This document shows positions 1-8,666 of a stretch of 51,466 bases of DNA, one piece after another (the stretch's first letter is position 1; each line of letters opens with the position of its first letter). Both the position numbers and the translations under genes were made by a program. The notes under the pieces were generated by a model, which saw nothing but the letters and a program-made list of their open reading frames with translations, was not told the origin of the DNA and made no database searches. The stretch is from Bacteroidota bacterium (GTDB taxonomy: Bacteria > Bacteroidota > Bacteroidia > Chitinophagales > Chitinophagaceae): positions 1 through 51,466 of the forward strand of contig JAEZLJ010000132.1 in the NCBI GenBank assembly GCA_023415275.1. The letters are read 5' to 3'.

Positions 1-1921
1 CAGGCTCCCAGTCAAGTGGATCTATAGATTCACCTACATCGAGGTAGTTTTTAGTTCGGGCTATAGCTACTGGAATTAACTCGTCCAGTTTTTCCGGGGT
101 AAAGTCTGCGTTATAAGGTGCCCTGAATAAAACAGTAGAATGACCAGTAACACATTCGATCAGTAACCGGGTTGATTCCATTTCAATCACAGCTCGCCTA
201 TGGCTTACTTCAGCTATGTTAGGATGGGTAAATGTGTGGTCTCCAATTTCATGGCCTTCATGGTAAATCCTTTTAAGTAGAGGGATGTTGTTCTCTCCAT
301 TCATGCCTACGATAAAGAATGAGGCGGGTACATGTTTTTCTGAAAGTACATCCAGGATCTTTGGCGTCCAGTTAGGATCCGGACCGTCATCAAATGTCAA
401 TACCAGCTTTTTCTTATTACGTGTAGTGTCGCTGCCATTCCATCCAAACTTCTTCGCCATAAATGAGCTGGGCAGGTTATCATAATTCTCCTCCGAAATA
501 AGTAAGTCGGTGGAATCTATAGAGGTTTGTATGTTTCCTTTTTTGGGCATGGCCAACACATCCAATACTTCGCCAAACCCCGAGTAGGTAACATTGTCCG
601 TAGATTGGATCTGGGAAAATACATTATAATCAAAGTGTTGAATGGAGTCCGCGGAAAGGTTTTTATTATAAAATTGCCAGATGCGGTCATCCTCCGACCC
701 CAGGCGCCAAAGAGCTACCCCGGCCAGCTCAGTTTCAGTGGCGAAACGCATCGCATTGAAGGTAGTAGCAGCATCGGTAAAATAGGCTTCATGCAATATG
801 TTCTCATCATCATAATAAGAGTAACTGAGATTATAAGTGTCATTATCAAAACGGATCTTTGCCTGCGCTTCCTTTGCTGAACTTAAAGCATCCTGGTAGG
901 TTAGAATAGCTACATCTGCGGGATCAGTTTCCTTTTCTACGGGCCAGTCATATCCATAGGCAGCCAATCCCAACACAACCTTTTGTGCGGGGATCTTCTT
1001 CAGTGCTTGGTCCATAGCGGCCTCTATCCATTTTTGTTCTGCAATGGGTCCAGGCTTAGTACCTGATGAATATTCATCATAAGCCATTACAAACAGGAAA
1101 TCGTTATGCATGGCCAGGGCCTCATAATTATAGTCTTCGTTGAATGGTATCACATCCTGCGTCACCAAAAGTTTCCTGGCATGCAGCTTTTCATATAATT
1201 CTTTTTGGAAGGAAACAAAGGCTTCATCTGTTGTTTCTTTCAATTCCTCCAGGTCTACATTAACACCGCTAAACTGGTTCTTCTCTAATATTTTAATAAG
1301 GTCACTGATCAATCTTTCTCTTTTCGCCTTATTGTTGATGATGCGGTGTACGGCTTCTCCATGAAAACTTTTGTCCTTATCGTAGAAGTTAGACAACATG
1401 GGCATAATATTCACTCCTGCATTTTTCATTACAGCCAGCCCTGCCGGATCAATGGTGGAGTAAATGGTATCTGCTTTTGGGTTGATGAACAACCACTCTG
1501 GTATCACCAGGTTCAGCTTATGAATATTGCGTTGAAGAGAGATCAACGATTGCTTGTTCCAGGTAACATAAAAAGCCGAACGAATACCGCAAGGCATATT
1601 GGTATTGATAATATTCCTGTAACCGGGAGATGTCCTGGTCTTATACGGTGCTTTATTGGTTAGTTCCTTTTGGTTGATAAACTGCCTATAACCCTTATAT
1701 TTTTTGGCAAGCTGGCTATTGCGTGACAGGAAGTTTTGCTGTGAGCTTAAAGCTTGTTTGTAGGAACTGAGTTGAGGAAGGTTGGGAAGTTTTTCTGTAA
1801 TGAACCAAATGATGATGGCCAGGAAAGCCATCCCAATAAAAAGAAATAATACTCTGCTGCTCCATTTGAAGCGCCTCCAGCGGGTGGATGTGCTGGTTTG
1901 AAAAATTTGGCGATGCTGCAT
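1..1921 (-). CDS. GH18 hydrolase-polysaccharide deacetylase fusion, C-terminus outside window
   Basis: Partial membrane-anchored protein; the visible 640 codons were translated by hand from the minus strand. A transmembrane segment lies at about residues 23-41. A GH18-like (chitinase-fold) domain follows, with NVDLEE at 221-226 (candidate acid E225; the first Asp of the usual DxxDxDxE motif is Asn) and MAYDEY at 279-284. A NodB deacetylase domain starts near 505, with TFDDGP at 509-514, the metal motif HTFTHP at 562-567 and RAPY at 600-603. Known Bacteroidota proteins of this design continue into a family 2 glycosyltransferase; that part would lie left of base 1. A role in making or remodelling a beta-linked aminosugar polymer is inferred. 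The ATG at 1921 was chosen because AGGTG precedes it and an in-frame TAA closes the frame near 1995. Confidence 0.85.
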   Translation of the reverse strand, partial: MQHRQIFQTSTSTRWRRFKWSSRVLFLFIGMAFLAIIIWFITEKLPNLPQLSSYKQALSSQQNFLSRNSQLAKKYKGYRQFINQKELTNKAPYKTRTSPGYRNIINTNMPCGIRSAFYVTWNKQSLISLQRNIHKLNLVIPEWLFINPKADTIYSTIDPAGLAVMKNAGVNIMPMLSNFYDKDKSFHGEAVHRIINNKAKRERLISDLIKILEKNQFSGVNVDLEELKETTDEAFVSFQKELYEKLHARKLLVTQDVIPFNEDYNYEALAMHNDFLFVMAYDEYSSGTKPGPIAEQKWIEAAMDQALKKIPAQKVVLGLAAYGYDWPVEKETDPADVAILTYQDALSSAKEAQAKIRFDNDTYNLSYSYYDDENILHEAYFTDAATTFNAMRFATETELAGVALWRLGSEDDRIWQFYNKNLSADSIQHFDYNVFSQIQSTDNVTYSGFGEVLDVLAMPKKGNIQTSIDSTDLLISEENYDNLPSSFMAKKFGWNGSDTTRNKKKLVLTFDDGPDPNWTPKILDVLSEKHVPASFFIVGMNGENNIPLLKRIYHEGHEIGDHTFTHPNIAEVSHRRAVIEMESTRLLIECVTGHSTVLFRAPYNADFTPEKLDELIPVAIARTKNYLDVGESIDPLDWEP

Positions 1922-2024
1922 AAGTACACCTATCTGACAGCAAAGTTGAACACGCCAAATGTTATAAGAATGGCAAATTCGGTGAAGGCCTTGTTAAATA
2001 AGACAGGGATTGAAGCAGAAATAA

Positions 2025-3857
2025 CTAGTAGTCCAGTTCCAGCCTCAGGCGATCTCTCAATTCTTTTACCAATGGGTACTGCTCAATGATCAATTGGTAT
2101 TGCTCTTTTGAACTCAAAGGCCTTTCAGTTTCTATATGCTCTATGGTACCCTCTTCCAGTACAATAATGAATTGCAATTGTTTGTTTTGCAATCTTGATT
2201 GCAGGAATTCGCAGGCTTTATTTCTTTCAAGTTCCAGGAACTTCTGGTTGATATTATTGGTAACAATGGCTTCAAAGCTGTTGTCATCCTTGATATTTAA
2301 CCTCGCTATTTCAAAACTCTGCCAGGCAGGGTTCTTTAATTCCTTTAAATTAACAATGAACTGGTCCCATGCTTCCTTGAGTGCAATTGCTTCCAACGGT
2401 TTATCGACCAATACTTCTAAACCACTGTTATTCCCTATCTTTTGACGCAGTGCGTTGAGAGAAGAGAGCTTTTTTCCATTAGCAGGCACAGAGGCTGGCT
2501 TTTGAACTTCAACCGGGGCCTTTGTTTCAACCGGTGCTTTATACACTTCTTTTTTCTCTTCTACTAAGGCAACCGGTGGAGTGGGGGTTGTTTCTATTAT
2601 AAGCCTGGCTTCGGTCTTTTTGACCTTAACAGGCGCTTCTTCCCGGTGAGGGTTTGCAGGAAATGTTTGCGCAATAGGGGTAATATTCCTGAAAGCAACT
2701 GACTTAGGTCCTTCCGTTACTTTTTTTTTATCAATTCCACCGCCAGTACTGGTTACTTCAATGGCTTGCTGCAGGTAGCAAAGTTTGATCAATGCCAGCT
2801 CCACATGCAGCCTTTTGTTTCGGGCCGACCTGAAGTTGATCTCGGCTTCATTCAGGATATTTAAAGCACTGACAAGGTATCCTGCATCAGTTCTTTTGGC
2901 AGTTTCAGCGTATCGTAGCCTGAAGCTTTCCACTACTTCCAGTAAACCGGCAACCCTTTCATCTTTACAAATAAGCAGGTTACGAATGAATTCTGCAAAT
3001 CCATTCAGCACCATATCCCCTTCAAATCCTTTTTTGTCTATATCGTCATAGAGCAACATGGCACCAGCCAGATCCTGGTTCAGCATGCAATCTACCAGCT
3101 TGAAATAATAGTCTGCATCCAGGATATTCAGGTGTTCAATGGTATTTTCATAGGTTACTTCACCATTGGTGAAGCTCACTATCTTATCCAGGATACTCAA
3201 GGCATCACGCATACACCCTTCGCTCTTTTGAGAAATGAGCTGAAGCGCGGTTTCCTCGGCTTTTATATGTTCTTTATTGGCTATGCCTTCCAGGTGATCC
3301 ACCGTATCCTGCAGGGTGATACGTTTGAAGTCAAAGATCTGGCACCTGCTTAGGATCGTTGGCAATATCTTATGCTTCTCTGTAGTGGCTAATATAAATA
3401 TTGCATAGGGGGGTGGCTCTTCGAGGGTTTTCAAAAAGGCATTGAAGGCTGCCGATGAAAGCATGTGCACCTCGTCTATGATATAGACTTTATATTTTCC
3501 TGCCTGCGGTGCAAACCTTACCTGTTCTACCAGGCTCCTGATATCTTCCACCGAGTTGTTGCTGGCGGCATCTAACTCGTGAATGTTCATGGAAGTGCCT
3601 TCATTGAACGAACGGCAGGAATGGCATTCATTGCAGGCCTCGCCATCTTTGCTCGGGTTTTCACAATTGATGGTTTTGGCCAGTATGCGTGCACAGGTGG
3701 TTTTACCCACACCCCTGGGCCCACAAAATAAAAAGGCATGTGCCAGGTGCCCTGATTTTATGGCGTTCTTTAGTGTAGTGGTAATGTGATCTTGCCCAAC
3801 TACCGTATCAAATGTCTGTGGGCGGTATTTCCTGGCTGAAACAATGAATTTTTCCAT
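2025..3857 (-). CDS. dnaX: DNA polymerase III subunits gamma/tau
   Basis: Clamp-loader ATPase that loads the sliding clamp and, as tau, ties the loader to the polymerase. The 610-residue product has Walker A GPRGVGKTT (46-54), four zinc-binding Cys (65, 75, 78, 81), Walker B IIDEVH (126-131) and the SRC arginine-finger motif (170-172). Domain III ends near residue 370. A Pro/Lys/Glu-rich linker and a C-terminal tau-like domain follow. A run of nine A lies exactly at the domain III-linker boundary (residues 377-379) and could give a short gamma form; see the separate entry. The gene is the first on the minus strand here, divergent from the esterase at 4029 and followed by the fusion gene at 1921. 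Identity is secure. Confidence 0.97.
   Translation of the reverse strand: MEKFIVSARKYRPQTFDTVVGQDHITTTLKNAIKSGHLAHAFLFCGPRGVGKTTCARILAKTINCENPSKDGEACNECHSCRSFNEGTSMNIHELDAASNNSVEDIRSLVEQVRFAPQAGKYKVYIIDEVHMLSSAAFNAFLKTLEEPPPYAIFILATTEKHKILPTILSRCQIFDFKRITLQDTVDHLEGIANKEHIKAEETALQLISQKSEGCMRDALSILDKIVSFTNGEVTYENTIEHLNILDADYYFKLVDCMLNQDLAGAMLLYDDIDKKGFEGDMVLNGFAEFIRNLLICKDERVAGLLEVVESFRLRYAETAKRTDAGYLVSALNILNEAEINFRSARNKRLHVELALIKLCYLQQAIEVTSTGGGIDKKKVTEGPKSVAFRNITPIAQTFPANPHREEAPVKVKKTEARLIIETTPTPPVALVEEKKEVYKAPVETKAPVEVQKPASVPANGKKLSSLNALRQKIGNNSGLEVLVDKPLEAIALKEAWDQFIVNLKELKNPAWQSFEIARLNIKDDNSFEAIVTNNINQKFLELERNKACEFLQSRLQNKQLQFIIVLEEGTIEHIETERPLSSKEQYQLIIEQYPLVKELRDRLRLELDY
2721..2729 (-). 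promoter_or_regulatory. A9 slippery run inside dnaX
   Basis: The coding strand reads GAT, nine A, GTA ACG at codons 376-381. Losing one A gives AAG TAA, a stop directly after residue 379. Gaining one A, or a -1 ribosomal shift, gives five new residues and then TAA. Both alternative frames therefore end within six codons, yielding a product of 379-384 residues that holds only the ATPase core and domain III, the composition of a gamma subunit. Thermus thermophilus dnaX is known to use transcriptional slippage on nine A for this; use here is inferred. Confidence 0.6.
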
Positions 3858-4028
3858 ACTAACCTCGGTTGCTAAGGTAAAGGAATGGCTTCACAGATGG
3901 CACAGGTGTGCAAAGATTTAAGAATTCAGGCGCCAGGCATGTGGAGAAGTCTTTTTAGGAGGCATATCATAATTAATCAAGGGAAATAATTCAAGGGGAA
4001 GTAAATTTATCCAACAATCAACCCCTGT

Positions 4029-4916
4029 ATGAAAAGGCTTAGACTCCCATTCCTTGCTGTATTATGTGTCTTACTTTCCGTTACCGGCATTTGCCAGCCT
4101 GCAGGAAAGGTCATAGAACAATTATCAGTTAAAAGTGCTATTCTCAACAGGCCGGTGAAGTACACTATCTACCTGCCTGCTGATTATGAAACCTCCCAGA
4201 GATCTTATCCAGTGGTGTATTTATTACATGGCTATACCGATGATAATACCGGCTGGCTTCAATTTGGAGAGATCAACAGGTACGCCGATAAGGGTATTTA
4301 CGAAGGTGTTATTCCACCAATGATCATTGTAATGCCTAATGCTGATTCCAGTTGGTATATCAATTCCTATGATGGAAAGGAGAATTACGAAGACTTTTTC
4401 ATAAAGGAATTTATGCCAGCCGTTGAAAAAGCCTATCGCATCAAGGCAGAAAAAAGATTCCGGGGTATTGCAGGCCTTTCAATGGGCGGGTATGGCACAC
4501 TGAATTACTCCATCAAATATCCCCAGCTATTTGCTGCTGCGGCACCTTTAAGCGCGGCCGTTTTTGATGACAATGCTATTGAGACCATGGGAGATGAAAG
4601 CTATGACAGGACCTTTGCACAATTGTTCGGCAGGGGTTTGAAGGGTGCGGCCAGGCTGAATGCCTCCTGGTATAAAAACTCCATATTGAAAATGATCGAA
4701 TCCCGAAACACTGATGATCTGAAAAAGGTGCGTTTCTGGATCGATTGCGGGGATGATGACTTTCTTACCAAAGGCAATTCCCTGTTGCATATTGCATTCG
4801 TGGATAAGCATATACCTCATGAATATAGGGTGCGGGACGGGGCCCATACCTGGACTTATTGGAGAACAGGAATTACAGATGCATTGCAATTTATAGGTCA
4901 GAGTTTTCACCAATGA
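4029..4916 (+). CDS. Secreted esterase D-family alpha/beta hydrolase
   Basis: Carboxylesterase of the putative esterase family (PF00756; relatives include tributyrin esterase, acetyl-xylan and feruloyl esterases). A signal peptide covers about residues 1-22. The oxyanion region LLHGYTDD is at 65-72, the nucleophile elbow GLSMGG at 149-154 (S151), the likely acid in GDDD at 241-244, and the catalytic His at 273 in GAHTW, so the triad looks complete. Length 295 is normal. The protein should act in the periplasm or outside the cell on ester groups of sugars or lipids, but the substrate cannot be read from sequence. It stands alone, divergent from dnaX and 79 bp ahead of the membrane protein gene at 4996. 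Confidence 0.85.
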   Translation: MKRLRLPFLAVLCVLLSVTGICQPAGKVIEQLSVKSAILNRPVKYTIYLPADYETSQRSYPVVYLLHGYTDDNTGWLQFGEINRYADKGIYEGVIPPMIIVMPNADSSWYINSYDGKENYEDFFIKEFMPAVEKAYRIKAEKRFRGIAGLSMGGYGTLNYSIKYPQLFAAAAPLSAAVFDDNAIETMGDESYDRTFAQLFGRGLKGAARLNASWYKNSILKMIESRNTDDLKKVRFWIDCGDDDFLTKGNSLLHIAFVDKHIPHEYRVRDGAHTWTYWRTGITDALQFIGQSFHQ

Positions 4917-4995
4917 TGTTTTGCCTGGTTCCAGGTTCAGCAATTTTCATCAAGGTTTAAATTCGTAACTTAAGCATACGGTTCATAGCTGTATT

Positions 4996-5748
4996 ATGAG
5001 AAAGTGTGCTATACTACTGCTGTTAATAGTAACCTCACTCTTCATTGGGTCCAGGGTCAATGGCCAGGATATTCCTGTAAAAGATTCATTGAGAATTGGT
5101 CATGATACGTCTAGTAAAAGGAATGATCAATCCAATGAGCCAACATCAGACCAGGATAATGGAATAGCGTTGAATATTGGTATGCCATCCAGGGCAATGC
5201 AGCCAGCCATTCGCAACAATATGTTCAACCTTGGTTTCGGGCTTTCCATCCTGGCAGCATATAATCCATTTAAAAAAAGCAGTGTGCTCAGGTTGGGTGG
5301 GGAGATAGGGTATACCTATTATGGAAGATTTAAATCAGGAGGATTGAAAACAAGCTATGGCATTGCTCATCTGGCCCCCGTAGTTCGACTGCGGCCCGAT
5401 AAAGCATCCGATTTGGTTCCCTTCTTTGACATTTTTGGCGGGGGTGATTTTTACATTTCCAACACTAAGGAAGACCTGGATGCATTGGAAACCATAGCAG
5501 GTATTGAATCTTATAGCTTCGGTGGCACCATCAGTGCCAGTTTTGTAAAGGGACTGGCTACAGGAGTCATGATCCGCTTTTCCAAAAAAGACCTTTCACG
5601 GCTGTTGCTGCGATTGTCTTATACCCGTGGCAGTCGTATCAAGTATGTTGACCGCAAAAGCCTTGACCCTGCATATGGTTTTCTTGAGGGCCGGGCACCA
5701 GTGGAATATTTTGCTATCCAGGTGGGCATAGCAGGAATTGGCAAATAA
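4996..5748 (+). CDS. Outer-membrane-type beta-barrel protein, function unknown
   Basis: A 250-residue protein with a signal peptide (about residues 1-23, Lys-rich start then LLLLIVTSLFIG) and a hydrophilic Ser/Asp/Asn-rich stretch to about residue 60. The rest alternates polar and hydrophobic residues with many Gly and aromatics, as in small outer-membrane barrels of Bacteroidota. It does not end in the usual C-terminal Phe. I do not recognise a named family. It is convergent with the gene at 5772 with only 23 bp between them, and might be cotranscribed with the esterase upstream. The coding call is firm; the function is not. Confidence 0.75.
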   Translation: MRKCAILLLLIVTSLFIGSRVNGQDIPVKDSLRIGHDTSSKRNDQSNEPTSDQDNGIALNIGMPSRAMQPAIRNNMFNLGFGLSILAAYNPFKKSSVLRLGGEIGYTYYGRFKSGGLKTSYGIAHLAPVVRLRPDKASDLVPFFDIFGGGDFYISNTKEDLDALETIAGIESYSFGGTISASFVKGLATGVMIRFSKKDLSRLLLRLSYTRGSRIKYVDRKSLDPAYGFLEGRAPVEYFAIQVGIAGIGK

Positions 5749-5771
5749 AGCCTGAATTTCCTATCCTGGTC

Positions 5772-6947
5772 TTAGGATAAGATGGGATGCCTGTGAAACT
5801 CTTTGGTGCGGTCAAATAAATAACGGTAGGTGGCCAGTTTTCTACTGGGATATACATCCCCCAGGCCCAGGCCTACATTCAACATTTTAGGATTGAAATC
5901 TCCTATCCACTGCATCTCGTATTCTGTATATTGAAAATCAGGTTTGATAACATCCTTATAAGCCTCGCCAATGATAAAAGCATCTATTCCCTTACCCTGG
6001 AATTCAGGCACAATGCCAAACACCAGGCCTGTAAACTTTTTACAAGCTTTTGTTTGCTTCACCCAAAGAAATTTAAGCTTGTGGAACAGGTCGAATTTCC
6101 CATCCAGGTATTTGAACCACTGGTTAAGATCCGGCAGATTTACAAATATGGCTATTGGATTTTCTTTATGATAGGCAAACCAAACAATCCGCTCATCCAT
6201 TACAGGCTTCATTTTCTTAAACATCAGCATTACCTGTTCTTTCTTTAATTGCTTCAGGCCTCCATGTCCTGCCCATGCAGCATTATATACGGTAGCAAAG
6301 TCAATAGCATATTTTTCCAGCTTGTTCTTTTCTATGCACCGTACAGAAAAGTCAGGATCATTGTCATAGGGGGCATGACGCTCCAGTACCTTGGCAGACA
6401 TCTGTTGTTTGGGATTCATGCCCAGGCATATTTGATTAAAGTAAACGCGGAAGCCGTAGTTTTCAAACAATTCCTGGTAATAAGGAGGGTTGTAATTCAT
6501 GCAATACAATGGCTCCTGGAAACCTTCTATCACCAGGCCCCACCACCTGTCCCTTTCCCCGAAATTGATAGGACCATCCATGGCTTCCATGCCTTTTTGT
6601 AGCAGCCAATGCTTTGCTACATCAAAAAGCATATCCGCCGCATCCTGGTCTTGTATGCAATCGAAAAAGCCAATGCCACCCACGGGGCCGTCATCTCCTT
6701 TATTATTGTATTTGTTATTGGTAAATGCCGCAATGCGGCCAATATAAACATCGTCTTTTTTCAATAACCACCTTGTGGCTTCTCCAAATCGAAAGGTTTT
6801 ATTTTTTGATAGATCAAAAACATCATTTACATCCTTATCAAGTGGCCTGATATAATTAGGATTATTCCTGTTCAGGCTTACGTTCACTTCCAGGAATGCC
6901 TTTTTTTGGGCAGGGCTACTAACTTCTACTAATTCCATTGGGGCCAT
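5772..6947 (-). CDS. GNAT-like protein, YghO type
   Basis: A soluble 391-residue protein resembling the uncharacterised YghO family, a GNAT acetyltransferase-like fold with a long N-terminal part. Visible family traits are the opening VSSPAQKKAFLEV, the segment GPINFGERDRWWGL, and a C-terminal acyl-CoA-like stretch FQGKGIDAFIIGEAY. No signal peptide or membrane segment is seen, so a cytoplasmic enzyme is likely. The substrate is unknown. Two in-frame ATG codons lie at the start (6947 and 6938); the first was kept. The L,D-transpeptidase gene lies 30 bp upstream on the same strand, so cotranscription is possible. Confidence 0.75.
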   Translation of the reverse strand: MAPMELVEVSSPAQKKAFLEVNVSLNRNNPNYIRPLDKDVNDVFDLSKNKTFRFGEATRWLLKKDDVYIGRIAAFTNNKYNNKGDDGPVGGIGFFDCIQDQDAADMLFDVAKHWLLQKGMEAMDGPINFGERDRWWGLVIEGFQEPLYCMNYNPPYYQELFENYGFRVYFNQICLGMNPKQQMSAKVLERHAPYDNDPDFSVRCIEKNKLEKYAIDFATVYNAAWAGHGGLKQLKKEQVMLMFKKMKPVMDERIVWFAYHKENPIAIFVNLPDLNQWFKYLDGKFDLFHKLKFLWVKQTKACKKFTGLVFGIVPEFQGKGIDAFIIGEAYKDVIKPDFQYTEYEMQWIGDFNPKMLNVGLGLGDVYPSRKLATYRYLFDRTKEFHRHPILS

Positions 6948-6977
6948 GCCGCAAATGTAAAGGCAAGCTTGGTTTTT

Positions 6978-8594
6978 TTAATTAGTAAATAGATAACGTG
7001 CCATTTTTTCATCATGGCCATAGATATCATCCCTGAAGTTCAATTCGCCTTTGTCATCCACCCAGGCTGTGAAATAACCTACATATACAGGAATAGGTTT
7101 TTTCAATGTTACATATAGTTCTTCGCTGCCGTTCATAGCTTCTTCTATCTTTTCTGGTGTCCATTTAGACTGGTCGCGCAGTACCCACTGCGCCATTTTC
7201 GCGGGTTCCTGTATGCGAATACAGCCATGACTGAAGGCCCTGGTGCTTTGATCAAATAACTGCTTTGAAGGAGTGTCGTGCAGGTAAATATTAAAGCTAT
7301 TAGGAAACATGAATTTTACTTTTCCAAGGGCATTCCAGGGCCCTGGTACCTGGCGCACTCCACCATTGTACCATTCCATATGATTTTGAGACATGTAATG
7401 GCTATTGCGTTTGATTGCAGGCAACACTTCTTTTTTCAAAATGCCTGGTGGCACGTTCCAGTAAGGGGCAAATACAACGTATTTCATTGTCCCTGTAAAG
7501 ATCACAGTTCGGTTTTGTGTAGTGCCTACAACAATGTTCATCCCAAAAGATGGATGACCATCTTCATAAACAGTCAGGTAAAACTGGGGAATGTTCACGA
7601 TAATGAAATCACCAGAAGACTGGGCCGGCACCCAGCGCATTCGTTCCATGTTGATCAGGATCTGGCGGATCCTATTTTCCACTGGAATGTTTAAATATTG
7701 CACTGTTTTGATATTGGCAATACCATTGCTTTTTAATCCGTGTCTTTTTTGAAACGCGGATACAGCTTTTTGCAATTGTTTGGAGTAAAACCGCGTGGTG
7801 TCAGCGCCGTAGTCGCCCAGGTAATGCAACCTTCGTTTGATGGCTAAAACTGCTGGAAGTTGATCGCCCTGCTTATATGCTAGTTTGGGCAAAGGAATAA
7901 TAGGTAATCCCGAATCTGCCTGGAGCCGGTAGTATTGTAATAATTTCTGTTTCAACAAGGCATATTGAAGGTTAACAGGTTCTGTGAATAAAGAATCTTT
8001 TTTATTGGCAAAAGAGTCAAGCAACGCCAAAGGATTGATACGTTTCCTTGGAATGAACCAGTTCAAATCATCCTGGTGCAATCTTATATTGCCCTGGTAG
8101 GCCCGCCGTGCATACCTTAGAAAAGAAGAACTGAAAGCCATTTCCATGGCAAACCGGTTGCTGTCAATAGCCAGGTAAGCAGGCCATTTCCTGTCCACAC
8201 TATCCTGCAATTCATTGACTAAAGGATTATACACCGAGCTGTCTCCGGAATAGCTAATGTAATCGGCTAGTAAATTCTGAAAATTATATGCCTGCTCATT
8301 GAATCCCTCCGAATTGATCCAGGCATACTCAAAATTTCGGCCTTTATAAAAATTACGCAGGGCATTCTCAAGTGAGTCATGCCATTGTATCTTTTGTAAA
8401 AATTGCTCAAATACAGTGCTGTCAAAAAAAAGGTCGGAGTAGGAGTTGCCAGGGTTGATGGTAGTGTCCCTGCTTACTTCCCGGGAAGCATTATTTGTAT
8501 TGGTCCTGCAATTTAAAATGGCATATAAAGTAATGACCCCAGTTAAAGAGAATAAAGAGATTAACAGAATTCTCCTGGTAAAAGGAGCTTGCAT
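6978..8594 (-). CDS. L,D-transpeptidase, YcbB/LdtD type
   Basis: Periplasmic peptidoglycan crosslinking enzyme forming 3-3 links. One N-terminal membrane segment (about residues 8-28) anchors it. Order: a large YcbB-like N-terminal region, a peptidoglycan-binding domain near 270-310 (AFQKRHGLKSNG), then the YkuD catalytic domain with HDTP and SHGCIR; the nucleophile is C458. Length 538 fits the long YcbB class. It is the second of two related genes in tandem, and its leader holds a perfect hairpin ending five bases before the ATG. The pair probably arose by duplication; both catalytic motifs are intact, so both should be active. Confidence 0.9.
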   Translation of the reverse strand: MQAPFTRRILLISLFSLTGVITLYAILNCRTNTNNASREVSRDTTINPGNSYSDLFFDSTVFEQFLQKIQWHDSLENALRNFYKGRNFEYAWINSEGFNEQAYNFQNLLADYISYSGDSSVYNPLVNELQDSVDRKWPAYLAIDSNRFAMEMAFSSSFLRYARRAYQGNIRLHQDDLNWFIPRKRINPLALLDSFANKKDSLFTEPVNLQYALLKQKLLQYYRLQADSGLPIIPLPKLAYKQGDQLPAVLAIKRRLHYLGDYGADTTRFYSKQLQKAVSAFQKRHGLKSNGIANIKTVQYLNIPVENRIRQILINMERMRWVPAQSSGDFIIVNIPQFYLTVYEDGHPSFGMNIVVGTTQNRTVIFTGTMKYVVFAPYWNVPPGILKKEVLPAIKRNSHYMSQNHMEWYNGGVRQVPGPWNALGKVKFMFPNSFNIYLHDTPSKQLFDQSTRAFSHGCIRIQEPAKMAQWVLRDQSKWTPEKIEEAMNGSEELYVTLKKPIPVYVGYFTAWVDDKGELNFRDDIYGHDEKMARYLFTN

Positions 8595-8599
8595 AACAG

Positions 8600-8637
8600 A
8601 TACGGGATACCATTATTTTTTTAATGGTATCCCGTAT
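8600..8637 (-). repeat. Perfect 16-bp hairpin before an L,D-transpeptidase start
   Basis: The arms at 8600-8615 and 8622-8637 are exact reverse complements; the loop is six T on the plus strand (A on the transcript). The hairpin sits in the 72-bp gap between the two L,D-transpeptidase genes and ends five bases before the ATG at 8594. No U-tract follows it, so it is not a standard terminator. In the transcript it would sit where the ribosome binds, suggesting damped translation of the second gene, RNA processing, or a dyad operator. Confidence 0.85.
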
Positions 8638-8666
8638 GTAAAATTACAATTACTTTATCCTTTTCC

